DNA of 64,000 bases from Chitinophaga eiseniae (GTDB lineage Bacteria; Bacteroidota; Bacteroidia; Chitinophagales; Chitinophagaceae). The DNA is taken from positions 620,001 through 684,000 of the forward strand of contig NZ_JABAHZ010000004.1 in assembly GCF_012641265.1 (NCBI RefSeq), given 5' to 3'. The notes beneath the pieces were generated by a model. It saw only the letters and a list, made by a program, of their open reading frames with translations. It made no database searches and was not told the DNA's origin. Position 1 is the first letter of the stretch. Each line of letters begins with the position of its first letter. Made by a program: the position numbers and the translations under genes. Positions 16,349 to 25,939 of the stretch are shown here, in pieces.

Positions 16349-19033
16349 CTATTTAGCGGTAGGGTTGCTTTTCCCGAAGAACCAGGAGAGGCTGACCAGG
16401 AAGTATTGGGCCAGAACGGAGTTAGTTTGCTGTTCTATATAGGTAAAGGTTTGCGTGGTGAATAATGATTGGTTTTTTCGAAACAAATCATATACATATA
16501 GTTTTGCCTGTAAACTTTTTTTCCGAAGGAAAGTTTTCGATGTCCAGGCATTCATTACTACAAATTGTTGGTGCTGGCTGGTGTTGTTAACATATAGTGT
16601 ACCAAGGCCAATATTTATATCCAAAGGGAGGTAGGTGTTGGTATTTAAGTTGACTAAATAATTAAGGAAGTCATAATGAGCATTGTCCTGGATGGAGTAG
16701 GTATTGTTGGTATATTCTATATTGGTCATGCCTTCTACTTCCAGGAATTTCTTATACATCCAGGAGACGTTTAGCCGTTGCTGGTAGTGGAATTGAGAAG
16801 TGGTGTTTTGTACTTTATTAACGAATGTATTTACGTGATTGAGATCATACCCGGTATAATAGTTCAGAGACAATCCAGACTTAGCAAAGCGTTTGCTAAG
16901 GGATATACTTTGACGTACTATATAGTTTCCGTTTGTATTAATCATCTGGGTGATTTGTTTTCCGGATGAATCAGAGAAGGTACTTTGCGTAACAGCATTT
17001 TGTGGTAGCTCAAGATTCAGGTTAGCGCTGAAGGAAAGTCCGCTGACACTGAAGGAACGGTAATCTATGCCGGCGTTGTTGGAAATTGTAGGCTTGAGAT
17101 CGGGGTTACCTAATTGTATATATAATGGATTGGCAGTAGATATAACAGGTAAGAATGAAATGCGGGGTGGACGGGTATCCCGGGAGAAATTAGCACTAAG
17201 CGTTTTGTAGTTATCTATTTTATAATTTATAAATAAATTAGGCGAGAAGTAGTTGGCTTTTTGACGGTATTGTTTTGCCAGCGTAAAGTTGTTGCTATTG
17301 GAGCTGGTGCTGGCATAAGAGACGTTGAATGATACATCCAGTTTTTTCCCCGAACGGAATATACCTGTGGTAAAGGTATGGGTATTGAAGTCATTTTGGA
17401 AATCATAGGTCAGGTCTTTGTTGCTGCTATAGAATCCTTTTTTTACTGGATCAAAATCAAAAGCCTCCTGATCGTTGTCTGTATGTTGTCCATTGAATTT
17501 ATACCCGAATGTCAGGGCCAGTTCCTGGATGACCAGGTATTGATAGGTGACTGAGGTATTGACGTTGCGGGTTTTAGTGGTTGTATTTATTTCCTGGTTA
17601 ATGGTATCTGACGAATGTGTGCCTACATCGAAATTAAGGGTATTGTTATGCTGATCACTGCGTGTATTGTCCTGGTTAATGCTAATAAGAAAGTTAAAGG
17701 TGCCTTTCTTATTATGTGATATATTGGTATATGCGCCGTTGAATGCAAATGCGTTTCTTTTATTGTCAGCTGTATTATTGGTATTGCCGCTGTTGACGGT
17801 ATCATTATTTTTCCCCCCGACAGAAATATATTTGTTTTGAGAATTGATGTTGCTGCCGGAGATAGTTCCTGAAATGTCTAGCCCAATGGTGTTCCTGTCG
17901 TTTGGCTGTATCGTGAGGTTGGCAAATAGTACGTTATGAGAGGCAGAATGGTTTGTTTGCGAATGGCTATTGTAGCTGAAGCTGCTGTCTGGCAGTATAT
18001 TATCCCGGTGCAGCTGCTGGTCATTGCTGGCGCGATCATAATAAAGCATCAGGTTGGCATTCAGTTTAATTTTTGGCGAGAGGTCGATGGATGTGTTTCC
18101 ATTCAGCATCTTTTTCCTGGAAATCCCCCGGCCAAAGTTTTCTACTGCCATGCCATCATCATTGGCGTAAGGTCCCTGTTGGGCATTCGTATTGTTGATA
18201 TAACCGGTGGTGATGATTTGTTTATCATCCCTGAATAAATTGGCATTGGCGGCCAGGTTGTAGCGTTTGTCGGTACCGTAGCCGGCGCCGGCTACTCCAT
18301 TAATTTTCTTCTTCATGTCCTGTTTCACGGTAATGTTAATGACCTTTTCATTTTTCCCGCCTTCAATCATGCCGTCTATGCCTTTTTTGTCGGCAATCTG
18401 TATTTTATCTACCAGGTTGGCCAGCAGCATTTTTGATATTTTTTGCGGATCGCCGGAGGAGTTAGGACCTTGTGAGAAAACCGGGCGCCCATTGATATAG
18501 AGTTCACGGATGCGACGGCCCAGATAATAGAAATTCCCGTCCTGGTCTATTGTTAAGCCGGGAATTTTTTGCAGCAGGTTTTTCATCGACGCGTTTTCCG
18601 CTGTAGGAAAATCTTTGGCGGAGAATTCGATGGTATCTTTCCGGATGATAAAAAGTGGCTTGTTTATTTTGATGCTGATACTATTCAGGGTGATGGCATT
18701 TTTTTGCAGCCCGGTTTGGGGAAGCGGTATTTGCCATAGTCTTGCTCTTTCTGTAAATTCTACGGGGAGCGTGGCCGCCCGGTAGCCCATAAAGCTGATA
18801 GTCAGCACATAGTTGCCAGGGGGTATATTTTTAATGACAAAGTCGCCATGCTGATCCGTCACTGCCTGTCCTTTCAGGATAGATTTTTCTGCTGTAAAAA
18901 GGAATACGTTGGCTTCCTGCAACGGTTTCCTGTCATCTTTATCGTATACGTGACCTTTTATTTCCCGTTGGGCAAAAACTGTGAAGTGAATAACTGTCAA
19001 CCATGTAATGATAGTAACCGTGAATTTGACCAT
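16349..19033 (-). CDS. Outer-membrane beta-barrel receptor with carboxypeptidase-like N-domain
   Basis: An 894-residue outer-membrane protein with signal MVKFTVTIITWLTVIHFTVFA. Residues about 24-105 form a CarboxypepD_reg-like domain (REIKGHVYDKDDRKPLQEAN). A plug-like stretch follows (NLLQKIPGLTIDQDGNFYYL, IQIADKKGIDGMIEGGKNEK), and the remaining 650 residues are beta-strands rich in Asn, Ser and Thr, ending SLSWFFGK. This is the outer-membrane-barrel family 3 group related to TonB-dependent receptors. Unlike SusC it has no SusD partner beside it and no VVVVGYG motif. The substrate is unknown; export of, or contact with, peptides has been suggested for relatives. Confidence 0.85.
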   Translation of the reverse strand: MVKFTVTIITWLTVIHFTVFAQREIKGHVYDKDDRKPLQEANVFLFTAEKSILKGQAVTDQHGDFVIKNIPPGNYVLTISFMGYRAATLPVEFTERARLWQIPLPQTGLQKNAITLNSISIKINKPLFIIRKDTIEFSAKDFPTAENASMKNLLQKIPGLTIDQDGNFYYLGRRIRELYINGRPVFSQGPNSSGDPQKISKMLLANLVDKIQIADKKGIDGMIEGGKNEKVINITVKQDMKKKINGVAGAGYGTDKRYNLAANANLFRDDKQIITTGYINNTNAQQGPYANDDGMAVENFGRGISRKKMLNGNTSIDLSPKIKLNANLMLYYDRASNDQQLHRDNILPDSSFSYNSHSQTNHSASHNVLFANLTIQPNDRNTIGLDISGTISGSNINSQNKYISVGGKNNDTVNSGNTNNTADNKRNAFAFNGAYTNISHNKKGTFNFLISINQDNTRSDQHNNTLNFDVGTHSSDTINQEINTTTKTRNVNTSVTYQYLVIQELALTFGYKFNGQHTDNDQEAFDFDPVKKGFYSSNKDLTYDFQNDFNTHTFTTGIFRSGKKLDVSFNVSYASTSSNSNNFTLAKQYRQKANYFSPNLFINYKIDNYKTLSANFSRDTRPPRISFLPVISTANPLYIQLGNPDLKPTISNNAGIDYRSFSVSGLSFSANLNLELPQNAVTQSTFSDSSGKQITQMINTNGNYIVRQSISLSKRFAKSGLSLNYYTGYDLNHVNTFVNKVQNTTSQFHYQQRLNVSWMYKKFLEVEGMTNIEYTNNTYSIQDNAHYDFLNYLVNLNTNTYLPLDINIGLGTLYVNNTSQHQQFVVMNAWTSKTFLRKKSLQAKLYVYDLFRKNQSLFTTQTFTYIEQQTNSVLAQYFLVSLSWFFGKSNPTAK

Positions 19034-19213
19034 TGGTGTGATTTGGTTAAAAACAAGAATTACTGCAATGATACCGCGGGGGCGTCGACAGTTAGTTAAT
19101 CAAATATGAATATTCGCAAAAACGTGAAAAAAGAATAATAATGATCGGATTAACGAATCATTTACAACTTTCGGGTGGGTGAGGATGTTATAGCGAAAAC
19201 CCAGTACTATTTT

Positions 19214-19684
19214 ATGACAACACCAACTTTAGTAAAGTCTTTAAAGGAAATGTTGTTGAAAGCCAATGCACATGTGACTTTCAAAGATGCGGTCAGGGAT
19301 TTGCCCGCTGCGCTGAGTGGGGTAGTACCCAACCACATGCCCTATAGCATCTGGCAGCTGGTAGAGCATATCCGGATTGCCCAGTATGATATTCTTGATT
19401 TTTCACGTAATCCTGACTACAAGGAGCTCGACTGGCCAAAAGATTATTGGCCGGCGGCAGCTGCACCAGACAATGAAGCGGCCTGGAAGCATAGTATTGA
19501 GCAGGTGGATAAAGATCTGCATGCTTTTGTAGGCCTGCTGGAGACTTCAAAAGATCTGTTTGCCCCTTTTCCGCATGGTACAGGGCAGCATCTCTTCAGG
19601 GAGGCTGTTTTACTGATAGATCATAACAGTTATCACGTAGGGGAAATAGTGGCCCTGCGGCGGTTATTAGGCGCCTGGGGATAA
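19214..19684 (+). CDS. DinB family protein
   Basis: A 156-residue four-helix-bundle protein of the DinB type. The likely metal-binding histidines are in QLVEHIRIAQYD and LLIDHNSYHVGEIVALRRLL, spaced as in the family. DinB proteins bind a metal and often use a low-molecular-weight thiol as co-substrate. The start at MTTPTLVKSL is preferred because the upstream codons do not match the family. The gene converges on the ergothioneine operon with only 4 bp between stop codons, and EgtB itself begins with a DinB-type domain. A link to thiol chemistry is an idea only. Confidence 0.85.
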   Translation: MTTPTLVKSLKEMLLKANAHVTFKDAVRDLPAALSGVVPNHMPYSIWQLVEHIRIAQYDILDFSRNPDYKELDWPKDYWPAAAAPDNEAAWKHSIEQVDKDLHAFVGLLETSKDLFAPFPHGTGQHLFREAVLLIDHNSYHVGEIVALRRLLGAWG

Positions 19685-19688
19685 ACGC

Positions 19689-20684
19689 TCAGACACATTT
19701 CCATAAACAGTCGGTATACCAGTGCCGGTGATCAAAAAAGCGGGCTACTGGTTTGAAACCAGCTTGTGCGGCCAGTTGGTCCGTTTCTTCCAGGCTGTAT
19801 TTCTGGGATATCTCCATGTAAAGCGATTCATTTTCTGCAAATGGGATGCTCACTTCTTCCCCTATGTGTACCACCTGGTCTTCCAGGCTGATAAGGTAAC
19901 TTTTGCATGCGCCGGTAGCTGGATCGTAAGTAGGATAATGTTCAAATTTGCTGGTGTCAAAATCTGCCTGTAGTTCCCGGTTGATACGGTGCAACAGGTT
20001 AAAATTGAATGCACGGGTAATGCCGGCTGCATCATTGTACGCGTTCAGGATAATCTTTGGGTGTTTTTTCAGATCGAACCCCGTCAGCAGCAGATCACCA
20101 GGTTGCAGGTAGCCCCTCAGTTGCTGGCAGAAAGTCCTGGCAGCATGCAGGCTATAGTTTCCAATGTTGGCGCCCATGAACAGCAGCACTTTTTTCCGGC
20201 TGGTATGGAGATTGGCCTGTTGCAGCATATGAAAATATTCGCCGTTTAACCCATGCAGGCGCAGGCCGGGAATCATGGCCGGGAGTGATTTTTCCAGCTG
20301 GCTGATGACATTGGCAGAGATGTCTATCGGTAAATACGTATAGTCGATGCCGTTATTGATCAGCTGTTGTAGCAAATGTACCGACTTGGTAGCATCGCCG
20401 GCGCCCAGTTCCACGAGGTCGAAGGTGCCGGCATAGTATTGCAGGGCCTGCGCAATCTGTGCCGATTGCTGGCGGAGAATCTCCATTTCGCATCCGGTAA
20501 GATAATATTCATGGCATTGCATGATTTGTTGAAAGAGAGCATCGCCGGTGGCATCGTAGAAATATTTGGGATCCAGGTATTTCTGCGGTGCGGTAAGGCC
20601 CTGTATTACATCGTGGTAAAATACATCGGTTGCAGGCTTGCGCTTGCCGGGAGCCAGCATTGTCGGAATTACAGTCATACGCAC
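19689..20684 (-). CDS. egtD: L-histidine N-alpha-methyltransferase
   Basis: A 331-residue SAM-dependent methyltransferase of the EgtD type. The N-terminal part has the YFYDATGDALFQQIMQCHEYY stretch (given here in part as FQQIMQCHEYYLTGCEMEIL), followed by the SAM-binding VELGAGDATKSVHLL and the FMGANIGNY loop. EgtD adds three methyl groups to the amino group of histidine to make hercynine, the first step of ergothioneine synthesis. It is the last gene of a leftward operon and follows egtB by 81 nt. Length and motifs fit the family well. Confidence 0.93.
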   Translation of the reverse strand: MRMTVIPTMLAPGKRKPATDVFYHDVIQGLTAPQKYLDPKYFYDATGDALFQQIMQCHEYYLTGCEMEILRQQSAQIAQALQYYAGTFDLVELGAGDATKSVHLLQQLINNGIDYTYLPIDISANVISQLEKSLPAMIPGLRLHGLNGEYFHMLQQANLHTSRKKVLLFMGANIGNYSLHAARTFCQQLRGYLQPGDLLLTGFDLKKHPKIILNAYNDAAGITRAFNFNLLHRINRELQADFDTSKFEHYPTYDPATGACKSYLISLEDQVVHIGEEVSIPFAENESLYMEISQKYSLEETDQLAAQAGFKPVARFFDHRHWYTDCLWKCV

Positions 20685-20765
20685 TTTTTAATGTTCGGAA
20701 GCCGGGATGCCGGGTCTGTTACAGACGATGCCGGCAAGCGGATTTATCTCATAACGGTTGCTCAA

Positions 20766-21923
20766 TCACCTTGCCAATCTTATTCCCGTAAATTGCCATC
20801 TCAACGGGGGATGAAAAAAATTACGATAGGTAATACGGCTGTGGTTGGGAGAAGTAACCTCGGAACTACCGCGCAACACCATCTGGTTTACCATAAACTT
20901 CCCATTATACTCCCCGATAGCGCCGGGCGCCTGTACAAAGCCGGGGTAGGGCAGATAGGCGCTGTTACACCATTCCCAGCGAAGGCCGAAAGAAAGATGC
21001 GGCGCCGCTGCTTCCCATTCAAATTCTGTGGGTAAGCGACAACCCTTCCAGGCAGCAAATGCGGCGGCCTCGTAAAAACTGATATGCGTTACCGGCGCTT
21101 CCGGCATCAATGGTTGTAGCCCCTGCCAGTTATAATGCATCCACCGTCCTTCTATTTGATACCAATATAGGGGGGTAGTGACCTGGTTATTTTTTACCCA
21201 ATCCCAACCTTCAGCATGCCAGTAGCGGAAATCCCGGTATCCACCGGCATCGATGAAGGCAAGATATTCTGCGTTGGTCACGAGCTGATGACTGATGCTG
21301 TAATCGCCCAGATACACTTTATGTCTCCCCAGCTCATTATCAAAACAAAAGCCATCACCTGAAAATCCAATTTCGTAAATATCAGCCTTCATAGTTAACC
21401 ATGAATCGCCGCGATTGTTCACCGGTAATATATCTTTACGGGTGATGTCGTAAGGAGGAAATAGTGGATTATGCCCCAGTATATATTTAATGTCGGTATA
21501 AAGCAGCTCCTGGTGCTGTTCTTCATGGTTGAGCCCTAAGATAAACAGTGCCTGTAGCTCCGGGGTGAGGGAATGCTTTTCCAGGAACGCGCCCATGGCT
21601 TCATCTACATACCGGCGATACCGCATAATATCTTCTACGGCCGGGCGGCTCAGGTTTCCCCGGTTGGTGCGGATAACGCGCGCACCTACAGATTCATAAT
21701 AGCTGTTGAATACATAGTTGTACTGCGGATCAAATACCGTATAGGCCTCGTCGTTAGGAACCAGAATAAAGGTTTCAAAGAACCAGGTAGTATGGCCCAG
21801 GTGCCATTTCGGGGGACTTACATCCACTACGGGCTGTACTACATAGTCTTCGGTTTTTAGTGGAGTACAGATGCTCTCTGTTCTGCGGCGCACGGTTTCG
21901 TATTGTGTTTGTAGTGGTGTCAT
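20766..21923 (-). CDS. egtB: Ergothioneine sulfoxide synthase EgtB, iron-dependent
   Basis: A 385-residue protein with an N-terminal DinB-like domain (1-155) and a C-terminal formylglycine-generating-enzyme-like domain (about 170-385). Iron ligands are expected at His44 (WHLGHTTWFFE) and in the HEEQHQE motif, His133 and His137. EgtB joins cysteine or gamma-glutamylcysteine to hercynine with oxygen to form the sulfoxide. I set the start at MTPLQTQYE because its ATG overlaps the stop codon of the permease gene as ATGA; the longer frame would run 17 codons into that gene. No egtC lies nearby, which favours free cysteine as the sulfur donor, but this is an inference. Confidence 0.92.
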   Translation of the reverse strand: MTPLQTQYETVRRRTESICTPLKTEDYVVQPVVDVSPPKWHLGHTTWFFETFILVPNDEAYTVFDPQYNYVFNSYYESVGARVIRTNRGNLSRPAVEDIMRYRRYVDEAMGAFLEKHSLTPELQALFILGLNHEEQHQELLYTDIKYILGHNPLFPPYDITRKDILPVNNRGDSWLTMKADIYEIGFSGDGFCFDNELGRHKVYLGDYSISHQLVTNAEYLAFIDAGGYRDFRYWHAEGWDWVKNNQVTTPLYWYQIEGRWMHYNWQGLQPLMPEAPVTHISFYEAAAFAAWKGCRLPTEFEWEAAAPHLSFGLRWEWCNSAYLPYPGFVQAPGAIGEYNGKFMVNQMVLRGSSEVTSPNHSRITYRNFFHPPLRWQFTGIRLAR

Positions 21924-23491
21924 TGCCGTTTGTTTACAAAGTCTGTCAATGCTGAAATATTGTTGATATGCCATTTTTCTGCGTCTGCTTTGCGCATCAT
22001 TAAGGCATATGTATTATTAAAACCTATTGGCGTCAGCCAAACGATGTCAAATTCTTTTTTGAAGGCCTGGCTCACATAGTCATATACTTTCTGTTTGTCG
22101 CCAATAATGCTATCGGTAATATGTTGTGGCGTTTTTAACAATACCAGGAGTCCGGTACCGGTATATTCCGGGTAGAGATCTATCTGGTCATTGGTCAGTG
22201 CATCGAAAACAATTTTGGTGCCGCCCAATCCTGTTTTGGTAACGGCTGCATAATTGGTATAACCTTCAATGAGCATTTTATAGATGCTGGCCAGGATATA
22301 GCCATCGCCAAAAATTTTGGAACCTATGCGGATGGTACCTTCCGTGCCACTACCGGTGGGTTGCAGCAGGTGCTGCGACCGTAGAAAATCCCTGGCTACC
22401 GTTTCCGGATTTTGTTTGAGATAATCTACCCGGTAGTTCAGTTCCGTCATGATACTATCATTCATCCTGCCGGCGAGGCGGTTCAGGGCAGGGGCCAGTG
22501 CAGGATATTTGGTGAGGGTAGCGCTACGCAGGATGGGGGCTGCATAGTAGGGTGGAAAAATATGTTTATCATCTTCCAGTACCACCAGGTCAAATGCTTT
22601 TACACGGCCATCGGTGCTGCTACCGCTGATTACATCCAGTTTTTTCTCATAGGCTGCTTTGTACATAATCATATCGCTGATCACCAGGGTGCGCATATGC
22701 AGGCCATAAACGGACCGGAGGCCGAGGTATCCATCTTTTCTTCCCATAAATTCCGGTGTAAATCCGGCCAGCATTTTACCCCGGTACGTGTCGGGCAGTA
22801 GGTAGAAGGAAGATAACACCCCGAAAATTAATGGCAGCAGGTATACCATTTTCCTGGTTTTGCGGATATTGATATGTTGCAGCAGGGACAGCAGCCAGTC
22901 GAACAGGATAGCCAGCAATGCTGCGGGGATGGCGCCGGCCAGCATCATATTGGTATTGTTGAGGGCAATGCCGCCAAAGATAAATTCACCTAATCCGCCG
23001 GCGGCAATATAGGCCGCGAGCGTAGCCACGCCTACGTTGATGACGGTGGCTGTACGGACGCCTGCCAGTATAACGGGCATGGCTAAGGGAAGTTGTACTT
23101 TGTATAATAGTTGGCTTCGGCTCATTCCCATACCGGTAGCGGCTTCCATTACGGTGGCATCTACTCCCTGTATACCAGTGTAGGTATTACGGATGATAGG
23201 TAGCAGGGCATATAGGAACAGCGCCACTATAGCAGGTTTGGGACCAATGCCCAGCAGGGGGATCATAAAGCCCAGTAATGCAATGCTGGGAATAGTTTGC
23301 ATTACACCTGCAAAGCCGAGTACCAGGCCCGATATTTTTTTTCTCCTGGAGATGAATATACCGGCGGGTACTCCTATGGCTACGGCCAGCAGCACGGATA
23401 TAAAGGTTAAACCGGTGTGTGTAAGGGTTTGTTCCAGTAATTTGCCGGACTGTTGTTGTAAGAAATCGAATAGTGTTTCCTTTGTTTCCAT
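21920..23491 (-). CDS. ABC permease fused to permuted OpuBC/EgtU-type binding domain
   Basis: A 523-residue fusion. Residues 15-230 are a permease with about six membrane helices, the EAA loop (EAATGMGMSRSQLLYKVQLP, 116-135) and a last helix near 215-233. Residues 243-523 are a substrate-binding domain of the quaternary-amine family, but in swapped order: first the part that normally ends the domain (STDGRVKAFDLVVLEDDKH ... NYRVDYLKQNPETVARDFL), then a Gly/Ser linker (376-385), then the part that normally begins it (IRIGSKIFGDGYILASIYKM ... DQIDLYPEYTGTGLL ... FNNTYALMMRKADAEKW). Fused importers of this type take up glycine betaine or choline, or ergothioneine (EgtU). The overlap with egtB points to ergothioneine. 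Confidence 0.88.
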   Translation of the reverse strand: METKETLFDFLQQQSGKLLEQTLTHTGLTFISVLLAVAIGVPAGIFISRRKKISGLVLGFAGVMQTIPSIALLGFMIPLLGIGPKPAIVALFLYALLPIIRNTYTGIQGVDATVMEAATGMGMSRSQLLYKVQLPLAMPVILAGVRTATVINVGVATLAAYIAAGGLGEFIFGGIALNNTNMMLAGAIPAALLAILFDWLLSLLQHINIRKTRKMVYLLPLIFGVLSSFYLLPDTYRGKMLAGFTPEFMGRKDGYLGLRSVYGLHMRTLVISDMIMYKAAYEKKLDVISGSSTDGRVKAFDLVVLEDDKHIFPPYYAAPILRSATLTKYPALAPALNRLAGRMNDSIMTELNYRVDYLKQNPETVARDFLRSQHLLQPTGSGTEGTIRIGSKIFGDGYILASIYKMLIEGYTNYAAVTKTGLGGTKIVFDALTNDQIDLYPEYTGTGLLVLLKTPQHITDSIIGDKQKVYDYVSQAFKKEFDIVWLTPIGFNNTYALMMRKADAEKWHINNISALTDFVNKRQ

Positions 23492-23499
23492 TCGTGGTA

Positions 23500-24441
23500 T
23501 CAGTTTTTCCAGGCGGCAATGGCTTGTATTAGCCCGCTGCCATCCAATATTTTTTGTTCCTGCGCATATTGTACCAATATGGGTTGGGAGATGACGGCTT
23601 CCATGGCTTCCCAGCAGGTTTGATCGGCGCTGAGGGCTGTTGTCTGGCCTGGGCTGTGCTGATGTGGAAGCCAGGGCCAGAGATCCTTTATTTTTAATGC
23701 TTTTAATTCCAGCTGCAGGCGTTGGGGAGCCAGAAAGGCGGCCACAAATTCATTTGCCGGGCGGCGGAGGAGTTCTAAAGGAGTGCCCAGTTGCTGGATG
23801 GTTCCTTCGTTCATCAGGCAAATGCGGCTGCCCAGTTCAAACGCTTCTTCCACATCGTGGGTCACCAGGATGATGGTCCGGTTGCTGAGTTCATCGAGTG
23901 CTTTGAATTCCTTTCGTACGCTGATACGCGTGAGGGGGTCCAGGGCGCCGAAGGGTTCGTCCATCAGCAGTACCGGTGGATCGGCTGCCAGGGCGCGGGC
24001 GAGCCCTACGCGTTGTTGTTGTCCGCCGCTGAGCTGTTGGGGCCAGGCGTCGGCATATTCGGCAGGCGAGAGACGGAGTTTATCCATTAGTGTTATCACC
24101 CGTTGCTGAATGATAGCTTTATCCCACTGCAGTAAAGAAGGAACAATGGCTATATTTTCACTGACAGTGTAGTGGGGAAACAGCCCGGTATTTTGCAGTA
24201 CGTAACCGATACTGCGACGGAGTGTTTCCGGGGCCAGTTGCCTGATTTCTTTACCATTTACATAGATGTGTCCGCTATCTGGTTCCAGCAGGCGGTTAAT
24301 CATGCGCAAGGTGGTTGTTTTCCCGCATCCGCTGGTGCCGAGTAATACGAGGGTTTCTCCATCGGCTACTTCCAATGAAAGATCGTTGACGGCATTTTTT
24401 TGTGGTCCAAAATTTTTGAAAACATGATCCAGTTTAATCAT
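23500..24441 (-). CDS. ABC importer ATPase, OpuA/EgtV type
   Basis: A 313-residue ATPase of the quaternary-amine importer group. Walker A is GTSGCGKTT (35-43), the signature is LSGGQQQR (137-144) and Walker B is VLLMDEPFG (157-165); the His switch lies in VTHDVEEA. The C-terminal 75 residues carry no clear pair of CBS domains, unlike osmotically gated OpuA. The stop codon is 8 nt before the fused permease gene, so the two form one importer. With egtB and egtD just downstream, EgtV (the ergothioneine importer ATPase) is the best guess; a betaine importer remains possible. Confidence 0.9.
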   Translation of the reverse strand: MIKLDHVFKNFGPQKNAVNDLSLEVADGETLVLLGTSGCGKTTTLRMINRLLEPDSGHIYVNGKEIRQLAPETLRRSIGYVLQNTGLFPHYTVSENIAIVPSLLQWDKAIIQQRVITLMDKLRLSPAEYADAWPQQLSGGQQQRVGLARALAADPPVLLMDEPFGALDPLTRISVRKEFKALDELSNRTIILVTHDVEEAFELGSRICLMNEGTIQQLGTPLELLRRPANEFVAAFLAPQRLQLELKALKIKDLWPWLPHQHSPGQTTALSADQTCWEAMEAVISQPILVQYAQEQKILDGSGLIQAIAAWKN

Positions 24442-24483
24442 CGGCGATAAATAAGATGGGGAAAAATTTGCTCAATATGCCGC

Positions 24484-25863
24484 CTATTTTTCCAGGGACA
24501 TAAACAGGTTGTTCAGCGCTTCTGCATACAACGGGTGTGCAAATACCATGTCGCGTATCTGGGAAGCTGTAATGCCTCCCAGCATGGCCATTTGCAGGAT
24601 AGACATGATTTCACCGCCTTCGGGTCCGAGTATGGCTACGCCCAGTATTTTATCGGTTTGCGGGTGCACCAGCGCTTTCATAAATCCTCTTGTTTGCCCG
24701 GTTTCAATGGCCCTGGCAACTCTTTCCATTGGCAGGTGCGCTACCTTCACCGGGATGTTATTATTCTTCGCTTCTGTTTCGGTCATGCCTATACGACCCA
24801 ATTGTGGATCTGTAAACATGCAGTAGGGTACCTGCCTGGTTTGTATGGATAAGTTAGCGTTTTCAAACAGGTTTTTATAGATAACCAGGTGATCATTGTA
24901 TGAAATATGGGTAAACGCAGGTCCGCCCTTTACATCGCCCAGGGCGTAGATGCCTGGTGCGCTGGTTTCCAGGCGGTCGTTTACCTGTATATATCCTTTT
25001 TCGTCCAGGAGTACCTGCGTGTGCTGCAGTTGCAGATCGGCGGTATTGGGCGTGCGCCCGGTAGCTATCAGTATATGGGTGCCCGTTAGCATTTCCCGGG
25101 TGGTGCCTGTCGCTATTTCTACGTTGATTAGCTTACCTGATTTGCTGATGCGGGTAGCCTGGGTGCCGGTATATATCTGCATATTTTCAGATTCCAGCAT
25201 CTTCTTTATCACTGCGGCTACATCCGGATCTTCCTTACCGACCAGCTGCGGCGCCGACTCAATAACAGTAACGTTGCTGCCTAAACGCTGGTAGAGTTGT
25301 CCCATTTCCAGGGCAACGTAACTACCGCCAAGGATGATGAGATCTTTAGGAATGACTACTTCTTCCAACAGGGTGGTGGAGGTGAGATAAGGCACCTCTT
25401 TGAGGCCGGGGATATCGGGGATATATGGGCGTGCGCCGGTATTGATGAAGATATGTTCTGCGGTGAGGGCATCAGATTCGCCCTGGTGGCCGGTTACCTG
25501 GATACTATGCGGACCGTTGAATATAGCAGTGCCCAGGAACACCTCAACATGATCCTCGAGCAAGCCTTTCAGGGTTCCTTCCCGGAAATCTTCCACGATA
25601 TTGTTTTTCCTGGATATGATGGCGGGGAGGTCGGCGGAGAGCCCATGCGAATGGATGCCCCAGAATTTGCTGTGAAACACGGTGTTCGCCACTTTTGCAG
25701 AAGCTATCATCGCTTTGGTGGGTGTACATCCGTCGTTGATGCAGGTACCGCCCGGGTATCGTTGTTCGACGAGGGCAGTTTTCCATCCTTTCTTAGCCAG
25801 TTTTCTTGCCAGCGGGTTACCACCCTGACCGGATCCGATGATAATAGCGTCGAATTTCAGCAT
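24484..25863 (-). CDS. Pyridine-nucleotide disulfide oxidoreductase (FAD), thiol operon
   Basis: A 459-residue class I flavoprotein disulfide reductase. FAD binds at IIIGSGQGG (7-15); the redox-active pair is Cys41/Cys46 in GGTCINDGCTPTK; an NAD(P) site lies near LIILGGSYVALEMGQLY; a second FAD motif is APGIYALGDVKGG; the C-terminal base is His443 with Glu448 (HPLYAE). All catalytic residues of glutathione-, mycothione- or mercuric-reductase relatives are present, but there is no vicinal Cys pair at the C-terminus as in mercuric reductase. It leads the ergothioneine operon (42 nt before the ATPase), which suggests it reduces a low-molecular-weight disulfide. The substrate is unproven. Confidence 0.87.
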   Translation of the reverse strand: MLKFDAIIIGSGQGGNPLARKLAKKGWKTALVEQRYPGGTCINDGCTPTKAMIASAKVANTVFHSKFWGIHSHGLSADLPAIISRKNNIVEDFREGTLKGLLEDHVEVFLGTAIFNGPHSIQVTGHQGESDALTAEHIFINTGARPYIPDIPGLKEVPYLTSTTLLEEVVIPKDLIILGGSYVALEMGQLYQRLGSNVTVIESAPQLVGKEDPDVAAVIKKMLESENMQIYTGTQATRISKSGKLINVEIATGTTREMLTGTHILIATGRTPNTADLQLQHTQVLLDEKGYIQVNDRLETSAPGIYALGDVKGGPAFTHISYNDHLVIYKNLFENANLSIQTRQVPYCMFTDPQLGRIGMTETEAKNNNIPVKVAHLPMERVARAIETGQTRGFMKALVHPQTDKILGVAILGPEGGEIMSILQMAMLGGITASQIRDMVFAHPLYAEALNNLFMSLEK

Positions 25864-25939
25864 ACTGTGAGCTTTTGAGAGCGGGGCCAAAGATTATACC
25901 AATGGAATGTAGTTAAAATTTACGAATGCTGGCGTTCCA

